Origin: Klebsiella sp. RIT-PI-d
Lineage (GTDB): Bacteria; Pseudomonadota; Gammaproteobacteria; Enterobacterales; Enterobacteriaceae
Length of the DNA: 64,000 nt
Direction: 5' to 3'
NCBI RefSeq assembly: GCF_001187865.1
Contig: NZ_LGIT01000004.1
Location: 62,001 to 126,000, forward strand
Made by a program: the position numbers and the translations under genes. Positions within the stretch are counted from its first letter, which is position 1. Each line of letters begins with the position of its first letter. The notes beneath the pieces are model-generated. The model made no database searches. It worked only from the letters and a program-made list of their open reading frames with translations, and had not been told where the DNA came from. Shown here piece after piece: positions 55,331-64,000 of the stretch.

Positions 55331-56070
55331 TCAGGCTGGAAATCAGGCCCGATCCGATCGATACGGTCGGTACAAATGCAATCTACGCCCCAGCCCAGCA
55401 GTTGTGCTGCGCGCTGGGGTGAATTCACGGTATAGACAAGAATACGCAAACCCGCCTCTTTAAGCGTTTTTATCCGGACTTCATCCAGCAATGTGTGATT
55501 AAGATGAATGGATACGCAGCCCAGCCGCGTCGTCAATTGATGCCAGTCATCACGCCACTCATCAAGTAACAGTCCACGCGGCAGCTCCGGTACCGCCTGC
55601 TGCGCGGCTTCCAGCGCATCTATCTCAAACGAGGAAAGCAGGGGAGCTGTCATTCCCTGCCACAGCGTTTGTGCTGCCAGCGCTACGGCTTTTCCCGTCT
55701 GTGGCCCCGTGCCGGTGGTCGGCTTGATTTCAATATTCGCCATCATGCCGTGCTCGCGACACCGTTCTGCAACCTGTGACAGCAGCGGTAGCGGTTCACC
55801 TTTAAATTCGCCGCTAAACCAGCCGCCCGCATCAACGTTAAGCAGTTCATTCCACGTTAAATGACCGGCGACACCCCAGCCGTTGCTGGTTCGCTCAAGA
55901 TTGTCATCATGCAGCAGGAAAATATGCCCGTCCCGCGACAGCTTGACGTCAAACTCGATCATGGTATGGCCAAGTTGCGCCCCTACGTCGATTGCCGCAA
56001 GGGTATTTTCCGGCGCCAGTTTACCACCGCCGCGATGGGCGACAATGTGAGGGTAAGGCCAGTTATTCAT
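55327..56070 (-). CDS. ugpQ: Glycerophosphodiester phosphodiesterase UgpQ
   Basis: A 247-residue cytoplasmic GDPD-family enzyme that splits imported glycerophosphodiesters to glycerol-3-phosphate. The N-terminal [17 protein letters not shown] (core HRGG.PEN) and [23 protein letters not shown] (core [10 protein letters not shown]) carry metal-binding and catalytic residues. Its ATG overlaps the ugpC stop (ATGA), and it is the last gene of ugpBAECQ. Confidence 0.96.
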   Translation of the reverse strand: MNNWPYPHIVAHRGGGKLAPENTLAAIDVGAQLGHTMIEFDVKLSRDGHIFLLHDDNLERTSNGWGVAGHLTWNELLNVDAGGWFSGEFKGEPLPLLSQVAERCREHGMMANIEIKPTTGTGPQTGKAVALAAQTLWQGMTAPLLSSFEIDALEAAQQAVPELPRGLLLDEWRDDWHQLTTRLGCVSIHLNHTLLDEVRIKTLKEAGLRILVYTVNSPQRAAQLLGWGVDCICTDRIDRIGPDFQPD

Positions 56071-57140
56071 ACGCGTTGTCCCGTTTCACCATCAAAAAGA
56101 TGCAGATGCGCTTCTGCCATGTGCAGCCACAAGGTGCTGCCCGCTGCCGGGCGCTCTTTGTGCGCCAGACGCACGACCAGCTTTTGCGCGCCCCAGCGTC
56201 CGTGAGCGAGATTATCCGCACCCAGCATTTCCAGATTATCCATTACCAGCGGTACGCCGCCTTGCGCCTGCGAGCTTAGCGCAATATGCTCGGGCCGGAT
56301 ACCCAGCGTCATTTTATGTCCGGCATAGCCACGATAATACCCGTTGACAGGTAATGCCATTCCGCTTTCCAGCTCAAAATGGCTACCGGATGCGCTAATC
56401 TGCCCGTCCAGCAGATTCATGGCCGGGCTACCGATAAAGCTCGCGACAAAGCGGCTGGCCGGTTTTTCATAGACCTCAACCGGCGTGCCGATTTGCTCGA
56501 CTACGCCTTTGTTCATCACCATGACCCGCTGGGCGAGCGTCATGGCTTCCACCTGATCGTGGGTCACATATAGCGACGTGGTATTCAGCCGACGGTGCAA
56601 ATGCTGAAGCTCAAGCCGCATCTGTACCCGCAGTTTGGCATCCAGGTTTGAGAGCGGTTCGTCGAACAGAAAAACCGCCGGATCGCGGACAATCGCCCGC
56701 CCCATCGCTACGCGCTGGCGCTGACCGCCGGACAGTTCGCGCGGGCGTCGCGTCAGCAGGCCGTCCAGTTCAAGTATCCGCGCCGCCTCTTTCACGCGCT
56801 CAGCAATATGCCCTTTCCCCATGCCGCGAATTTTCAGGCCCCAGGCCATATTCTCCTCGACACTCATATGCGGATACAGCGCGTAATTCTGAAAGACCAT
56901 CGCGATACCGCGATCTTTAGGTTCGGTTTCCGTCACTCGCTGTCTGTCGATCCAGATATCGCCGCTGGTCACACGCTCCAGTCCGGCCACCATCCGCAGT
57001 AACGTCGATTTACCGCAGCCGGACGGACCGACCATCACAATAAATTCGCCGTCCGCAACGTCGACGGTTAACGGCTGGATCACCTGAGTTTTCCCGCCGT
57101 CCCAGCTTTTGGTTACTGCCTGTAGTTTCAAACCTGCCAT
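56067..57140 (-). CDS. ugpC: Glycerol-3-phosphate ABC transporter ATPase UgpC
   Basis: A 357-residue ATPase of the MalK class. Walker A is [10 protein letters not shown] near residues 38-47, the signature is [14 protein letters not shown], Walker B is [13 protein letters not shown], and the switch His is in [12 protein letters not shown]-terminal TOBE/regulatory domain follows from about 240. I chose [10 protein letters not shown] at 57140, one base after the ugpE stop; the upstream in-frame extension overlaps ugpE. Confidence 0.97.
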   Translation of the reverse strand: MAGLKLQAVTKSWDGGKTQVIQPLTVDVADGEFIVMVGPSGCGKSTLLRMVAGLERVTSGDIWIDRQRVTETEPKDRGIAMVFQNYALYPHMSVEENMAWGLKIRGMGKGHIAERVKEAARILELDGLLTRRPRELSGGQRQRVAMGRAIVRDPAVFLFDEPLSNLDAKLRVQMRLELQHLHRRLNTTSLYVTHDQVEAMTLAQRVMVMNKGVVEQIGTPVEVYEKPASRFVASFIGSPAMNLLDGQISASGSHFELESGMALPVNGYYRGYAGHKMTLGIRPEHIALSSQAQGGVPLVMDNLEMLGADNLAHGRWGAQKLVVRLAHKERPAAGSTLWLHMAEAHLHLFDGETGQRV

Positions 57141-57141
57141 C

Positions 57142-57987
57142 TTATTTCTCACTGTCGACGAGGCCACGCACAAACGCACGCTGCATGGCTAACACAATAA
57201 TGACCGGCGGAATAAGCGTCAGCAGCATCGCCGCCATCACCTGATTCCACTGGGTCGAGCCTTCTCCGGTGGCAATCATGCCTTTAATGCCGGCCACGGC
57301 CGTGCCGAGGTTAACGTCACTGACGATCAGCAGCGGCCACAGATACTGATTCCAGCCATAGATAAAGGTGATCACAAACAGTGCTGCCAGATTGGTTCTG
57401 GAAAGCGGTAGTACGATATCGATGAAAAAGCGCATCGGTGAGGCACCGTCGATGCGCGCCGCTTCCATCAGCTCGTCCGGCAACGTCATAAAAAACTGGC
57501 GAAACAGAAAGGTGGCAGTGGCGGACGCCATTAATGGCAAAGTGAGTCCGGCGTAGCTGTCGAGCATGCTCAGATTAGCGATGACCTCTACCGTCGGGAA
57601 GATACGCACTTCCACCGGCAGCATCAGGGTGATAAAAATCATCCAGAAGAACAGATTCCGCAGCGGAAAACGGAACCAGACAATAGCAAACGCGGAGAGC
57701 ATTGAGACGGCGATTTTGCCGACCGTAATGCTGAACGCCATAATGAAACTGTTAAGCATCATCCGCCAGAACGGGGCGCTATTCACCCCTACGCCGTTAA
57801 CCCAGATGGTTTTCATATTTTCCAGCAGATGCGTGCCGGGGATCAGGGTCATCGGCGTGTCATACACCGCATGGTTATCCAGCGTTGCGGCAACAAACGC
57901 CACGTACAGCGGAAACAGGACGGCGACGATCCCGAGGATCAACAGGGTATGGCTGAATATCGTCAGCCCGCGACGATGTTCAATCAT
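57142..57987 (-). CDS. ugpE: Glycerol-3-phosphate ABC permease UgpE
   Basis: A 281-residue inner-membrane permease with six hydrophobic segments. The EAA loop that contacts UgpC is seen as [25 protein letters not shown] (core EAARIDGAS). Its ATG overlaps the ugpA stop by four bases. Confidence 0.96.
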   Translation of the reverse strand: MIEHRRGLTIFSHTLLILGIVAVLFPLYVAFVAATLDNHAVYDTPMTLIPGTHLLENMKTIWVNGVGVNSAPFWRMMLNSFIMAFSITVGKIAVSMLSAFAIVWFRFPLRNLFFWMIFITLMLPVEVRIFPTVEVIANLSMLDSYAGLTLPLMASATATFLFRQFFMTLPDELMEAARIDGASPMRFFIDIVLPLSRTNLAALFVITFIYGWNQYLWPLLIVSDVNLGTAVAGIKGMIATGEGSTQWNQVMAAMLLTLIPPVIIVLAMQRAFVRGLVDSEK

Positions 57988-58871
57988 TGGTAGCGCACCT
58001 TACTTTCAACATAGCGGAACTGGACCACGGTCAAAATAATAACGAGGAACATCAGGATCACCGACTGGGCAGCAGAGGCGGAAAGATCCAGCCCGGCAAA
58101 ACCCTCACGGTAAATTTTGTAGATCAGCGTGGTGGTCGCCTGAACCGGCCCACCCGCGGTGGCGGCGTCGATCACCGGGAAGGTGTCGAAGAAGGCATAC
58201 ACCAGGTTGACGACCAGCAGGAAAAAACTGACCGGCGCAATCAGCGGCAGCGACAGTTTAAAGAAGCGCCTGACCGGTCCCGCGCCGTCAATCGCGGCCG
58301 CTTCTACCAGCGAACGGGGAATAGATTGCAGCGCCGCAAAGAAGAACAGAAAGTTATAACTGATCTGCTTCCAGACGGACGCGAAAACGACGAGGAACAT
58401 CGCCTGGCCGCTGTTTTGCGCGTGATTCCAGTCATAACCTACCGCAGCCAGCGCATGAGTAATGAGCCCGCGTCCGGGATTAAACAGGAAAATCCATAAT
58501 ACGGCAGCAACGGCCGGCGCAACGGCATAGGGCAGCAGCAGCATAGTCTGATAGAAACGGCTGCCGCGGGTCACGTAATCGACCAGCGCAGCAAAAAACA
58601 GCGAGGCGATCAGGCCACTGAAGGTGACCAGCGCGCTGAACTTTATCGTCGTCCAGAAAGAATCAAGATAGTAGCTGTCATGAAACAGGCTGACGAAGTT
58701 ATCTACGCCAACAAACTGGCTGGAGAAGCCAAAAGGATCAACGCGTTGCAACGAGTACCATAGCGCTTCGCCCGCAGGCCAGATGAAGAAAATCACCGTA
58801 ATGACCAGCTGCGGGGCAACCAGCAGATAAGGCAACCAGCGGGAACGAAACACCGGGCGGGATGAGGACAT
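57984..58871 (-). CDS. ugpA: Glycerol-3-phosphate ABC permease UgpA
   Basis: A 295-residue inner-membrane permease with six hydrophobic segments and the EAA loop [24 protein letters not shown] (core EAAAIDGAG). The ATG at 58871 (MSSSRPVFR) gives the family length; an open frame runs back to 58985 through the REP elements but is not plausible protein. A BIME lies between it and ugpB. Confidence 0.96.
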   Translation of the reverse strand: MSSSRPVFRSRWLPYLLVAPQLVITVIFFIWPAGEALWYSLQRVDPFGFSSQFVGVDNFVSLFHDSYYLDSFWTTIKFSALVTFSGLIASLFFAALVDYVTRGSRFYQTMLLLPYAVAPAVAAVLWIFLFNPGRGLITHALAAVGYDWNHAQNSGQAMFLVVFASVWKQISYNFLFFFAALQSIPRSLVEAAAIDGAGPVRRFFKLSLPLIAPVSFFLLVVNLVYAFFDTFPVIDAATAGGPVQATTTLIYKIYREGFAGLDLSASAAQSVILMFLVIILTVVQFRYVESKVRYQ

Positions 58872-58891
58872 AAAAGACTCTTTTTCAGAAA

Positions 58892-58979
58892 ATGCCGGGT
58901 GGCGGCTTACAGGGTTCACATCGAATGCCGGTATACAGCGCCCGTAGCGTAGGCCGGGTAAGCGCAGCGCCACCCGGCC
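58892..58979. repeat. REP pair (BIME) between ugpB and ugpA
   Basis: One unit lies at 58892-58911 (TGCCGGGTGGCGGCTTAC) and the other at 58949-58979 (GTAGGCCGGGTAAGCGCAG, with inverse CACCCGGC). They fill the ugpB-ugpA gap inside the operon and probably stabilise the upstream ugpB message. Confidence 0.85.
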
Positions 58980-58988
58980 TATCAAACA

Positions 58989-60305
58989 TTACGATTTGGT
59001 GGATTGCTCAAAACGACGCAGCAGCTGATTACCGCGCTCAACGGTGGAGTCCAGCGCCTGCTGTGGCGTTTTCTTACCGGTCCACACGCTTTCCAGCTCT
59101 TCATCCACAATAGTGCGGATCTGCGGCATGTTGCCCAGACGCAATCCTTTAGTAAACGGTAATGGCGGCTTGTTCAGCATCTGGCGCGTGGCAATATCTG
59201 CACCCGGATTTTTGTCATAAAACCCTTGCTGACGAGTCAGGTCATAAGCGGCGGTAGTGATCGGCAGATAGCCCGTTTTCTGATGCCATTCCGCCGCATT
59301 TTCCGGCTTCGCCAGGAAATCGAGGAATTTGGCTACTCCGGTATACAGCGCTTTATCTTTACCCTGCATCACCCACAAGCTGGCTCCGCCGATAATCGCG
59401 TTCTGCGGCGCGCCTTTAATGTCGGCATCGTACGGCATCATACCCACGCCATAATTGAATTTGGCGTAGTGGCGAATATCTGCCAGCGAGCCAGAAGACG
59501 CAGTAGTGATCGCGCAATCACCGCTATAGAACTTCTCGGTAGATTCATCTTTGCGCCCGAAGTAGCTGAAATCGCCCTTCTTGTTCAAATCCGCCAGCAG
59601 GGCAATATGTTTTACCTGCTCCGGCTTGTTGAACTCCAGCACGGCATCCGTACCGTCAAAACCGTTGTTTTTGCTGGCAACCGGCAGGCCGTGCCAGGCG
59701 CTGAAGTTTTCAATCTGGATCCAGCCCTGCCAGCCGCTGGCATAGCCGCACTTCATACCTGCCGCTTTCAATTTTGCGGTATAGGCCGCCAGATCCTGCC
59801 AGGTTTTCGGCGGCTGTTCCGGATCTAAACCCGCTTTCTTAAACGCGTCTTTGTTGTAATACAGAACCGGTGTCGAGCTGTTGAACGGCTGAGAGAGCAG
59901 ATGCCCGGTTTTAGAATCGGTGTAGTAACCGGCTACCGTCGGCACAAACTGCGATTCATCAAAGTTGATACCGGCATCTTTGAACACTTCATACACCGGC
60001 TTGATCGCTTTTGAGGCCATCATGGTAGCAGTGCCAACTTCGTAAACCTGAAGGATTGCCGGTGCGTTACCGGTACGAAACGCCGCAATGCCGGCGCTCA
60101 GGCTCTGCTCGTAGTTACCTTTGTAGGTCGGCACAATTTTGTAATCCGGATTGGCCTGGTTAAAACGCTGTGCCAGAGAATCTACTTCTTTACCCAGTTC
60201 ACCTTCCATTGAGTGCCAGAATGGAATAGTCGTAACGGCAAGGGCGTTACCCGCAAATGCCAGACCTAACGCCATTCCCAGAGCTGTATGTCGTAACGAT
60301 GTCAT
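58989..60305 (-). CDS. ugpB: Periplasmic glycerol-3-phosphate-binding protein UgpB
   Basis: A 438-residue extracellular solute-binding protein with a signal peptide (1-23, ending GNALA, mature from [10 protein letters not shown]). It binds glycerol-3-phosphate and glycerophosphodiesters for the UgpAEC permease. The solute-binding family segments [19 protein letters not shown] (core YKGNYEQS) and [16 protein letters not shown] are clear. The ATG at 60305 (MTSLRHTAL) is the family start. Pho boxes lie 76-115 bases upstream. Confidence 0.97.
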   Translation of the reverse strand: MTSLRHTALGMALGLAFAGNALAVTTIPFWHSMEGELGKEVDSLAQRFNQANPDYKIVPTYKGNYEQSLSAGIAAFRTGNAPAILQVYEVGTATMMASKAIKPVYEVFKDAGINFDESQFVPTVAGYYTDSKTGHLLSQPFNSSTPVLYYNKDAFKKAGLDPEQPPKTWQDLAAYTAKLKAAGMKCGYASGWQGWIQIENFSAWHGLPVASKNNGFDGTDAVLEFNKPEQVKHIALLADLNKKGDFSYFGRKDESTEKFYSGDCAITTASSGSLADIRHYAKFNYGVGMMPYDADIKGAPQNAIIGGASLWVMQGKDKALYTGVAKFLDFLAKPENAAEWHQKTGYLPITTAAYDLTRQQGFYDKNPGADIATRQMLNKPPLPFTKGLRLGNMPQIRTIVDEELESVWTGKKTPQQALDSTVERGNQLLRRFEQSTKS

Positions 60306-60380
60306 TCGGTTATCTCTCTTGTTGTGCCGGATGCGCGGTATCACGCGTTTCGTGTTCGCGAGTTAACATGACATGCGCGA

Positions 60381-60420
60381 ATGACAGAAAAATAACTTTT
60401 TGATGACGAAAAAGTGACAG
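60381..60420 (-). promoter_or_regulatory. Double Pho box of the ugpB promoter
   Basis: On the minus strand four heptamers follow each other with 4-base AT-rich spacers: CTGTCAC, TCGTCAT, AAGTTAT and CTGTCAT. This is the 11-base periodicity of PhoB sites and makes two adjacent Pho boxes, so the operon should be induced by phosphate starvation. Confidence 0.85.
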
Positions 60421-60511
60421 CCCGGCGTCGGAGAGATGATGAATTGGTGAAGGTCAGGTGGCGGAAAAAGCCGGGCGGCCGTTTTGCCTGACCCGATCTG
60501 ATGCCGATAGT

Positions 60512-60542
60512 TGTAGGCCCGGTAAGCTTAGCGCCACCGGGC
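60512..60542. repeat. REP unit between ugpB and livF
   Basis: GTAGGCCCGGTAAGCTTAGC followed by GCCACCGGGC forms a single REP-type stem, 8 bases beyond the livF stop codon. Confidence 0.75.
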
Positions 60543-60550
60543 AATGTGAT

Positions 60551-61264
60551 TTAACCGCCCAGATAGGCGCTGCGTACCGCTTCGTTCGCCAGCAGCGCGT
60601 CGCCGGTGTCGGAGAGCACGACGTGGCCGTTCTCCAGCACGTAGCCACGGTCGGCAAGCTTCAGCGCCTGGTTGGCGTTCTGTTCAACCAGGAAGATGGT
60701 CATCCCCTGCTCGCGCAGTTGTTCGATGGTATCGAAAATCTGCTGAATAATAATCGGGGCTAATCCCAGTGACGGCTCATCGAGCAGCAGCAGGCGCGGC
60801 TGACTCATTAGCGCACGTCCTATCGCCAGCATTTGCTGCTCACCGCCGGACATCGTACCCGCACGCTGAATGCGCCGTTCGTGCAGACGCGGAAACAGTT
60901 CATAAACCCACTTAATGCGCTCGTGAAACTGATCCCGCTCGGCAAAGAAGCCCCCCATCGCCAGATTCTCTTCTACCGTCATGCGCGAGAAGACGCGACG
61001 CCCTTCCGGAACGATCGCCACCGCTTCACGCATAATCTTTGCCGTTTGCCAGTCGGTAATGTCTTTGCCATCAAAGACAATACGTCCGCTGGTCGCGCGC
61101 GGATCGCCACACAGCGTACCGAGAAGCGTGGTTTTTCCCGCGCCGTTAGCGCCGATGAGGGTGACGATTTCGCCCTGGTTAATGCTCAGGCTGACGTTAT
61201 GTAGCGCCTGGATCTTACCGTAGTGCGCACTAACGTTATCGAAGGATAACATTATCTTTTCCAT
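60551..61264 (-). CDS. livF: Branched-chain amino acid ABC ATPase LivF
   Basis: A 237-residue ATPase for leucine, isoleucine and valine import. Walker A is GANGAGKTTL near residues 38-47, the signature is MSGGEQQMLAIGRA, and Walker B is LLLLDEPSLGLAP. It lies one base after livG and is the last gene of livHMGF. Confidence 0.97.
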   Translation of the reverse strand: MEKIMLSFDNVSAHYGKIQALHNVSLSINQGEIVTLIGANGAGKTTLLGTLCGDPRATSGRIVFDGKDITDWQTAKIMREAVAIVPEGRRVFSRMTVEENLAMGGFFAERDQFHERIKWVYELFPRLHERRIQRAGTMSGGEQQMLAIGRALMSQPRLLLLDEPSLGLAPIIIQQIFDTIEQLREQGMTIFLVEQNANQALKLADRGYVLENGHVVLSDTGDALLANEAVRSAYLGG

Positions 61265-61265
61265 T

Positions 61266-62033
61266 TTATGCCTCCCCCAAATAGGCGCGGATCACGTCCG
61301 GGTTATGACGAATCTGTTCCGGCGTTCCGCTTGCCAGCGGCGTCCCCTGGTTCACCACGTAAATACGATCGGAGATGCCCATGACCAGCTTCATATCGTG
61401 CTCAATCAGCAGAATAGTGGTGTTATGGTGCGTGCGTAACTCGACAATCAGCTCATCCAGCTCTTTAGTTTCTTTCGGGTTCAGGCCCGCTGCCGGTTCA
61501 TCCAGCATCAGGATCTCCGGCTGCGTTACCATGCAGCGGGCGATCTCCAGACGACGCTGATCGCCGTACGCCAGGTTACTGGCCTGACGGTTGGCATGGG
61601 CCAGCAAACCAATACGCTCAAGCCAGGTTGCGGCGCGATCCAGGGCCTCACTCTGGGCGCGACGGAAAGCCGGCGTTTTAAGCAGGCCGGAAAATACTCC
61701 GCTTTTCAGCTGTTGATGTTGCGCCACCAGCAGGTTTTCAATCACCGTCATTTCACGGAACAGACGCACGTGCTGAAATGTCCGTACCACGCCCATGCGG
61801 GCAATTTGCTGCCCCGGCAATCCTTCGAGATGTTTGTCGCGCAGCATAATGGTGCCGCCGGTCGGTTTATAGAAACCGGTCAGGCAGTTAAACACCGTGG
61901 TTTTCCCCGCACCGTTTGGACCGATAAGTGACACAATTTCCTGAGGGTGCAGATCCAGCGCAACGTTATTGACCGCCAACAGGCCGCCAAAGCGCATCAT
62001 CAGACCGTTTACTGATAATAATGGCTGACTCAT
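61266..62033 (-). CDS. livG: Branched-chain amino acid ABC ATPase LivG
   Basis: A 255-residue partner ATPase of LivF. Walker A is [10 protein letters not shown] near residues 39-48, the ABC signature region is [17 protein letters not shown] (core [12 protein letters not shown]), and Walker B is [13 protein letters not shown]. Its ATG overlaps the livM stop (ATGA). Confidence 0.97.
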   Translation of the reverse strand: MSQPLLSVNGLMMRFGGLLAVNNVALDLHPQEIVSLIGPNGAGKTTVFNCLTGFYKPTGGTIMLRDKHLEGLPGQQIARMGVVRTFQHVRLFREMTVIENLLVAQHQQLKSGVFSGLLKTPAFRRAQSEALDRAATWLERIGLLAHANRQASNLAYGDQRRLEIARCMVTQPEILMLDEPAAGLNPKETKELDELIVELRTHHNTTILLIEHDMKLVMGISDRIYVVNQGTPLASGTPEQIRHNPDVIRAYLGEA

Positions 62034-63307
62034 GCCTGCTCTCCTTTCGCCTGTCCGCGTTTTAATTTCAGTTGCGGACGGGTCATCGGCAACAGACCTT
62101 CAGGTCGCCAGATCATCATCAGAACCATTAAGCCACCCAGCATCAACATGCTGTATTCATTGAAATCACGCATCAGTTCACGAGAAACTACCAGCAGTAC
62201 GGCCGCCAGGATCACCGCAAACTGTGAGCCCATACCGCCCAGGACTACAATTGCCAGCACAAATGCCGATTCGGCAAAGGTAAAGGATTCCGGGCTGACA
62301 AAACCCTGACGAGCCGCAAACAACGTGCCCGCGAACCCGGCAAACGCGGCGCTGATGGTAAACGCAGTCAGCTTGATGCGCGTCGGGTTCAGCCCCAGTG
62401 AACGGCAGGCAATTTCATCTTCGCGCAGTGCTTCCCACGCGCGGCCCAGCGGCATGCGCAGCAGGCGATTAATCACGAACAGCGAGAATACCACCAGCAG
62501 CAAAGCTACCAGATAGAGGAAAATCACGCGGTCAGAGGGATCGTATTTCAAACCGAAGAAGTTGCTGAATGTATCCCAGCCGCCTTCGCGCGCGCTGCGG
62601 CTGAACTCCAGACCAAACAGCGTTGGTTTCGGGATCTGACTGATCCCGTTCGGCCCGCCGGTCACTTCGGTATTATTGAGCAGCAGGATACGGACAATTT
62701 CGCCAAAGCCCAGGGTCACAATCGCCAGATAATCTCCTCGCAGGCGCAAAACCGGGAAGCCCAGCAGAAAGCCGGCTGCCGCCGAGACCAGCCCTGCCAG
62801 CGGCAGGCAGGTCCAGAAGCCCAGACCGTAATAGTGATTGAGCAGTGCAAAGGTATAAGCGCCGATAGCATAAAAACCGCCATAGCCGAGCACCAGCAGA
62901 CCGGAAAGCCCCACCACCACGTTCAGCCCCAGACCGAGGATGATGTAAATCATGGTCAGAGTGGCAATGTCTACCGTGCCGCGCGACACCATAAAAGGCC
63001 ACGCCACCGCAATCACCAGCAGCGCAATCAGGAACAGCTTCTGTTTTACGGTTGAGCCATCAATAGCCGGCAATACAAATTTCGGTCCTGACACGTTTTT
63101 CAGCGATGTCTGGACCACCGGGCGCAGCATCTGGAAGAAGAAAACGACCGCGGTGCCAATGAAAATCCACTCCCAGCGAATATCTGCGGCCTTATCCACA
63201 ACCAGTTTAGTGCCGTCAAGCTCCAGCTGAACGCCCATAAACACGCCCGCGAGGATGAAGAACATCGCGGCAGACAGCAGCGCCATAACAAAATGCATGG
63301 GTTTCAT
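62030..63307 (-). CDS. livM: Branched-chain amino acid ABC permease LivM
   Basis: A 425-residue inner-membrane permease. The N-terminal third is a long extension typical of LivM, and the permease core starts near residue 110 with [20 protein letters not shown]. The coupling segment [20 protein letters not shown] (core [10 protein letters not shown]) faces the ATPases. Its ATG overlaps the livH stop (ATGA). Confidence 0.96.
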   Translation of the reverse strand: MKPMHFVMALLSAAMFFILAGVFMGVQLELDGTKLVVDKAADIRWEWIFIGTAVVFFFQMLRPVVQTSLKNVSGPKFVLPAIDGSTVKQKLFLIALLVIAVAWPFMVSRGTVDIATLTMIYIILGLGLNVVVGLSGLLVLGYGGFYAIGAYTFALLNHYYGLGFWTCLPLAGLVSAAAGFLLGFPVLRLRGDYLAIVTLGFGEIVRILLLNNTEVTGGPNGISQIPKPTLFGLEFSRSAREGGWDTFSNFFGLKYDPSDRVIFLYLVALLLVVFSLFVINRLLRMPLGRAWEALREDEIACRSLGLNPTRIKLTAFTISAAFAGFAGTLFAARQGFVSPESFTFAESAFVLAIVVLGGMGSQFAVILAAVLLVVSRELMRDFNEYSMLMLGGLMVLMMIWRPEGLLPMTRPQLKLKRGQAKGEQA

Positions 63308-64000
63308 ACTTTCTCTACCTCCGGGCGGCCCAGAATACCGGTCGGCATCACCAGCAGCACCAGGATTAGCAGCGCGAATGACACCACATCTTTATATTCG
63401 GTACTCAGGTACGCGGAAGAGAGCGCTTCAGCCACGCCCAAAATCAGGCCTCCAATCATCGCGCCAGGAATACTGCCGATCCCGCCAAGCACGGCGGCCG
63501 TAAACGCTTTCATTCCGGCCATAAAGCCGATGTACGGGTTAATTACGCCGTAGAACTGACCGAGCAGTACGCCTGCTACCGCTGCCATCGCCGCGCCAAT
63601 CACAAAGGTCAGCGCAATCACCCGGTCGGTATTAATCCCGAGCAGACTCGCCATTTTTAGATCTTCAGCGCAGGCGCGACAGGCACGGCCCATGCGTGAG
63701 TAGCGAATAAACAGCGTCAGTGCCAGCATCGCCACAAAGGTCACAATCCAGATAACCAGCTGCATTGTGGTAATGGACGCAGAGAAGGTTTCACTGCTGC
63801 CTATCGTCCACTGACCGTTAAACAGGCTGGGTAGCGCCACATCACGAGAACCCTGCGTCAGGCTGACGTAGTTTTGCAGAAAGATGGACATTCCGATCGC
63901 GGAAATCAGCGCAATCAGACGCTTAGAGCTGCGCACCGGCCGATAGGCGACGCGTTCAATGCTCCAGCCATAGGCGCTGGCAATCACAATCGCGCCGACA
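63304..64000 (-). CDS. livH: Branched-chain amino acid ABC permease LivH, 5' end outside window
   Basis: The C-terminal 231 or so residues of a 308-residue family permease. The visible part starts at [13 protein letters not shown] and contains the coupling segment [21 protein letters not shown] (core [11 protein letters not shown]) and the terminal [24 protein letters not shown]'s end RPEVEKV. The first ATG in the window at 63987 is internal, not the real start. Confidence 0.95.
   Translation of the reverse strand, partial: VGAIVIASAYGWSIERVAYRPVRSSKRLIALISAIGMSIFLQNYVSLTQGSRDVALPSLFNGQWTIGSSETFSASITTMQLVIWIVTFVAMLALTLFIRYSRMGRACRACAEDLKMASLLGINTDRVIALTFVIGAAMAAVAGVLLGQFYGVINPYIGFMAGMKAFTAAVLGGIGSIPGAMIGGLILGVAEALSSAYLSTEYKDVVSFALLILVLLVMPTGILGRPEVEKV

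Overview
The window is enterobacterial chromosome, most like Citrobacter or a close relative. This rests on remembered E. coli K-12 family sequences and gene order (pckA-envZ-ompR-greB-tex-feoABC ... ggt-yhhA-ugp-liv), not on a database search. Nearly every protein matches its E. coli counterpart in length and motifs. Departures from the E. coli order mark the accessory pieces; the species is not determined.

Layout: 1-8660 holds the pckA end, the EnvZ/OmpR osmosensor pair, GreB, Tex and the FeoABC ferrous iron importer. 8837-12961 holds a small exported DUF1471 protein, BioH, GntX, NfuA and the gluconate permease GntT. 13119-16904 is an accessory two-gene operon, a GPH-family sugar symporter and a cytoplasmic GH3 glycosidase, inserted between gntT and malQ. 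17390-25204 is the maltodextrin block (malQ, malP, malT). 25325-29042 is the glp block (glpR, glpG, glpE, glpD). 29126-38574 is the glycogen operon glgBXCAP, followed upstream by asd and yhgN. 40813-41508 is an accessory AIM24/TIGR00266 protein. 41560-44565 is gntRKU and 44659-46514 is yhhW and yhhX.

The stretch from yhhX to ggt is the most variable part. It carries a lacI-lacZ pair with no lacY or lacA, whose lacZ stop codon lies about 5 bp from the 3' end of the convergent iron-responsive small RNA gene ryhB. After yhhY come two long direct repeats (period 558 bp), each carrying a 34-codon membrane peptide of Ldr/Fst type and an overlapping antisense RNA (Rdl-like). A third, truncated copy keeps only the antisense RNA gene. 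Neither the peptide genes nor ryhB would be found by ordinary long-ORF calling.

53094-64000 holds ggt, yhhA, the Pho-regulated ugpBAECQ glycerol-3-phosphate uptake operon and livHMGF (livH runs off the window edge).

The genes share a theme of carbon acquisition and storage: gluconate, maltodextrin, glycogen, glycerol-3-phosphate, lactose or other galactosides, and an unidentified glycoside. Recognisable control sites include GntR, GlpR, MalT, CRP, LacI, Fur and Pho sites. REP/BIME elements sit in several gaps.
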